Source of the DNA: Deltaproteobacteria bacterium
GTDB taxonomy: Bacteria; Myxococcota_A; Polyangia; Polyangiales; Polyangiaceae
Assembly (NCBI GenBank): GCA_016209145.1
Contig: JACQWT010000310.1
Span: 1 to 35,877, forward strand
Reading direction: 5' to 3'
DNA length: 35,877 bases
A model generated the notes under the pieces. The model did not search any database and had not been told where the DNA came from. It was given only the letters and a program-made list of their open reading frames with translations. This document shows positions 35,384-35,877 of this stretch, one piece after another (the stretch's first letter is position 1; each line of letters starts with the position of its first letter). The translations under genes and the position numbers were made by a program.

Positions 35384-35877
35384 GGCCCGCTCGTCACCGG
35401 CGCCCCGCTCAAGACTCCAGACCTCCTGGCCTACCCCGTGCCGGATTTGTCCGGTTGAGACCCGTCGGCGGCCTCGCCGACGGGTCGTGGCCCCGGGAAG
35501 GCAACGCTTGCTGGAGGCTCGGGCTTGACGTCGAAGCGGAGGCGTAGCTTGGAGCCGGGGAAGCGACTGCGCGTCTCGTTGAGCTCCCGGCCCGCCGCCC
35601 CCCGGCCCGGGACCCTCACGCACGCTTGCCGAAGGGACACGGTGCAACCGCCAAGCTCGTCTTTCCCGCTCTTCGTCGGAAACCGGGCCGAATGATTCCG
35701 TGCGGCTGGCTGCGATCGGCGGCGCGGACGGGCGCAGGCGAGCTTGATGGCCCTTGCCGCCGCGAGCGCCGTCCGGCTGCACCGGACGGCAGCCCGAGAA
35801 CAACGACGGAGGCCGAAGTCCGGAGTCATCCGCTTCTAAGGACGACACGGCAAAACTGGCGCCCGGCGCGGTGCTTC
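35384..35877. other. 494-bp terminal spacer, no supported gene
   Basis: A minus-strand frame at 35431-35829 (132 codons) is Arg/Ala/Pro-rich and matches nothing recognised; a genuine small gene cannot be excluded but codon pattern and content look like shadow. Two perfect hairpins are present: 35459-35486, and 35768-35790 with stem GCCGTCCGG/CCGGACGGC and a 5-nt loop. The right end is cut by the window. Confidence 0.5.
35459..35486 (+). terminator. hairpin after Hsp70-like gene, possible terminator
   Basis: Perfect 12-bp stem GACCCGTCGGCG (35459-35470) / CGCCGACGGGTC (35475-35486) with a 4-nt loop, 76 bp after the stop codon. It is not followed by a T-tract, so the call rests on position and stem strength only. 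Confidence 0.4.

Noticed and set aside
35431-35829. 132-codon minus-strand gene at the right end
   Set aside because: Arg/Ala/Pro-rich, no ribosome site or family features, and spans two hairpins; not enough to call.

Overview
The window is very GC-rich, with frequent GTG and TTG starts. It carries DUF4215 'myxo_disulf' repeats, other Cys-rich repeat lipoproteins, Hanks-type kinases with a PP2C phosphatase, and a basic N-terminal tail on RpoD. Together these suggest a myxobacterium-like member of the Myxococcota; this is inference from gene content, not a phylogeny.

Layout. 1-1.2 kb: the end of a kelch-repeat protein and a broken COG1373 ATPase (DUF4143 half). 1.4-8.1 kb: housekeeping block atpD, atpC, dnaG, rpoD, all on +. 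8.1-12 kb: two small lipoproteins, a repeat-rich spacer, a VapBC-like toxin-antitoxin pair, a COG1373 AAA-domain remnant, a metallophosphoesterase and a PP2C phosphatase. 12-17 kb: an OmpH/Skp-like chaperone and a 1306-residue PknK-like kinase/AAA/TPR regulator, on the minus strand. 17.3-22.3 kb: tRNA-Glu, then a + strand run of exported proteins: a PrmA/metalloprotease chimera, two paralogous lipoproteins and a 12-repeat Cys-rich lipoprotein. 22.3-26.4 kb, minus: a 1371-residue lipoprotein joining DUF4215 repeats, an amidohydrolase, thrombospondin-3-like repeats and a lamin-tail domain. 26.5-30.8 kb: a tight glutamine synthetase-like / POT transporter / M20 peptidase operon. 31-35.4 kb: a Cys-rich secreted protein, a broken zinc-ribbon kinase and an Hsp70-like ATPase.

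Main discovery: a family of ~180-bp non-autonomous mobile elements (MITE-like), with four copies at 2867-3107, 3642-3819, 17070-17250 and 32077-32257. Each has terminal inverted repeats around CGTTCACG and is flanked by an 8-bp direct repeat: CCGTGAGC, GGCGCGAT and GCTGGAAC are perfect, CATGGTGG/CATGGCGG has one mismatch. Three copies have a 181-bp core and one has 178 bp; all lie in the same orientation. Each folds as one long imperfect palindrome with compensatory changes in the stem. The GTAA/GTAT-type ends and 8-bp duplications resemble IS66-family ends, but no transposase is present here. Two copies bracket atpC, one duplicating its start codon; another has rewritten the 3' end of a kinase gene.

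A second theme is gene damage. dnaG has lost its TOPRIM DxD segment with a frameshift. The zinc-ribbon kinase has lost its C-lobe and changes frame. prmA is joined to a protease, and COG1373 survives only as two pieces 9 kb apart. Because dnaG is normally essential, assembly error must be excluded first.
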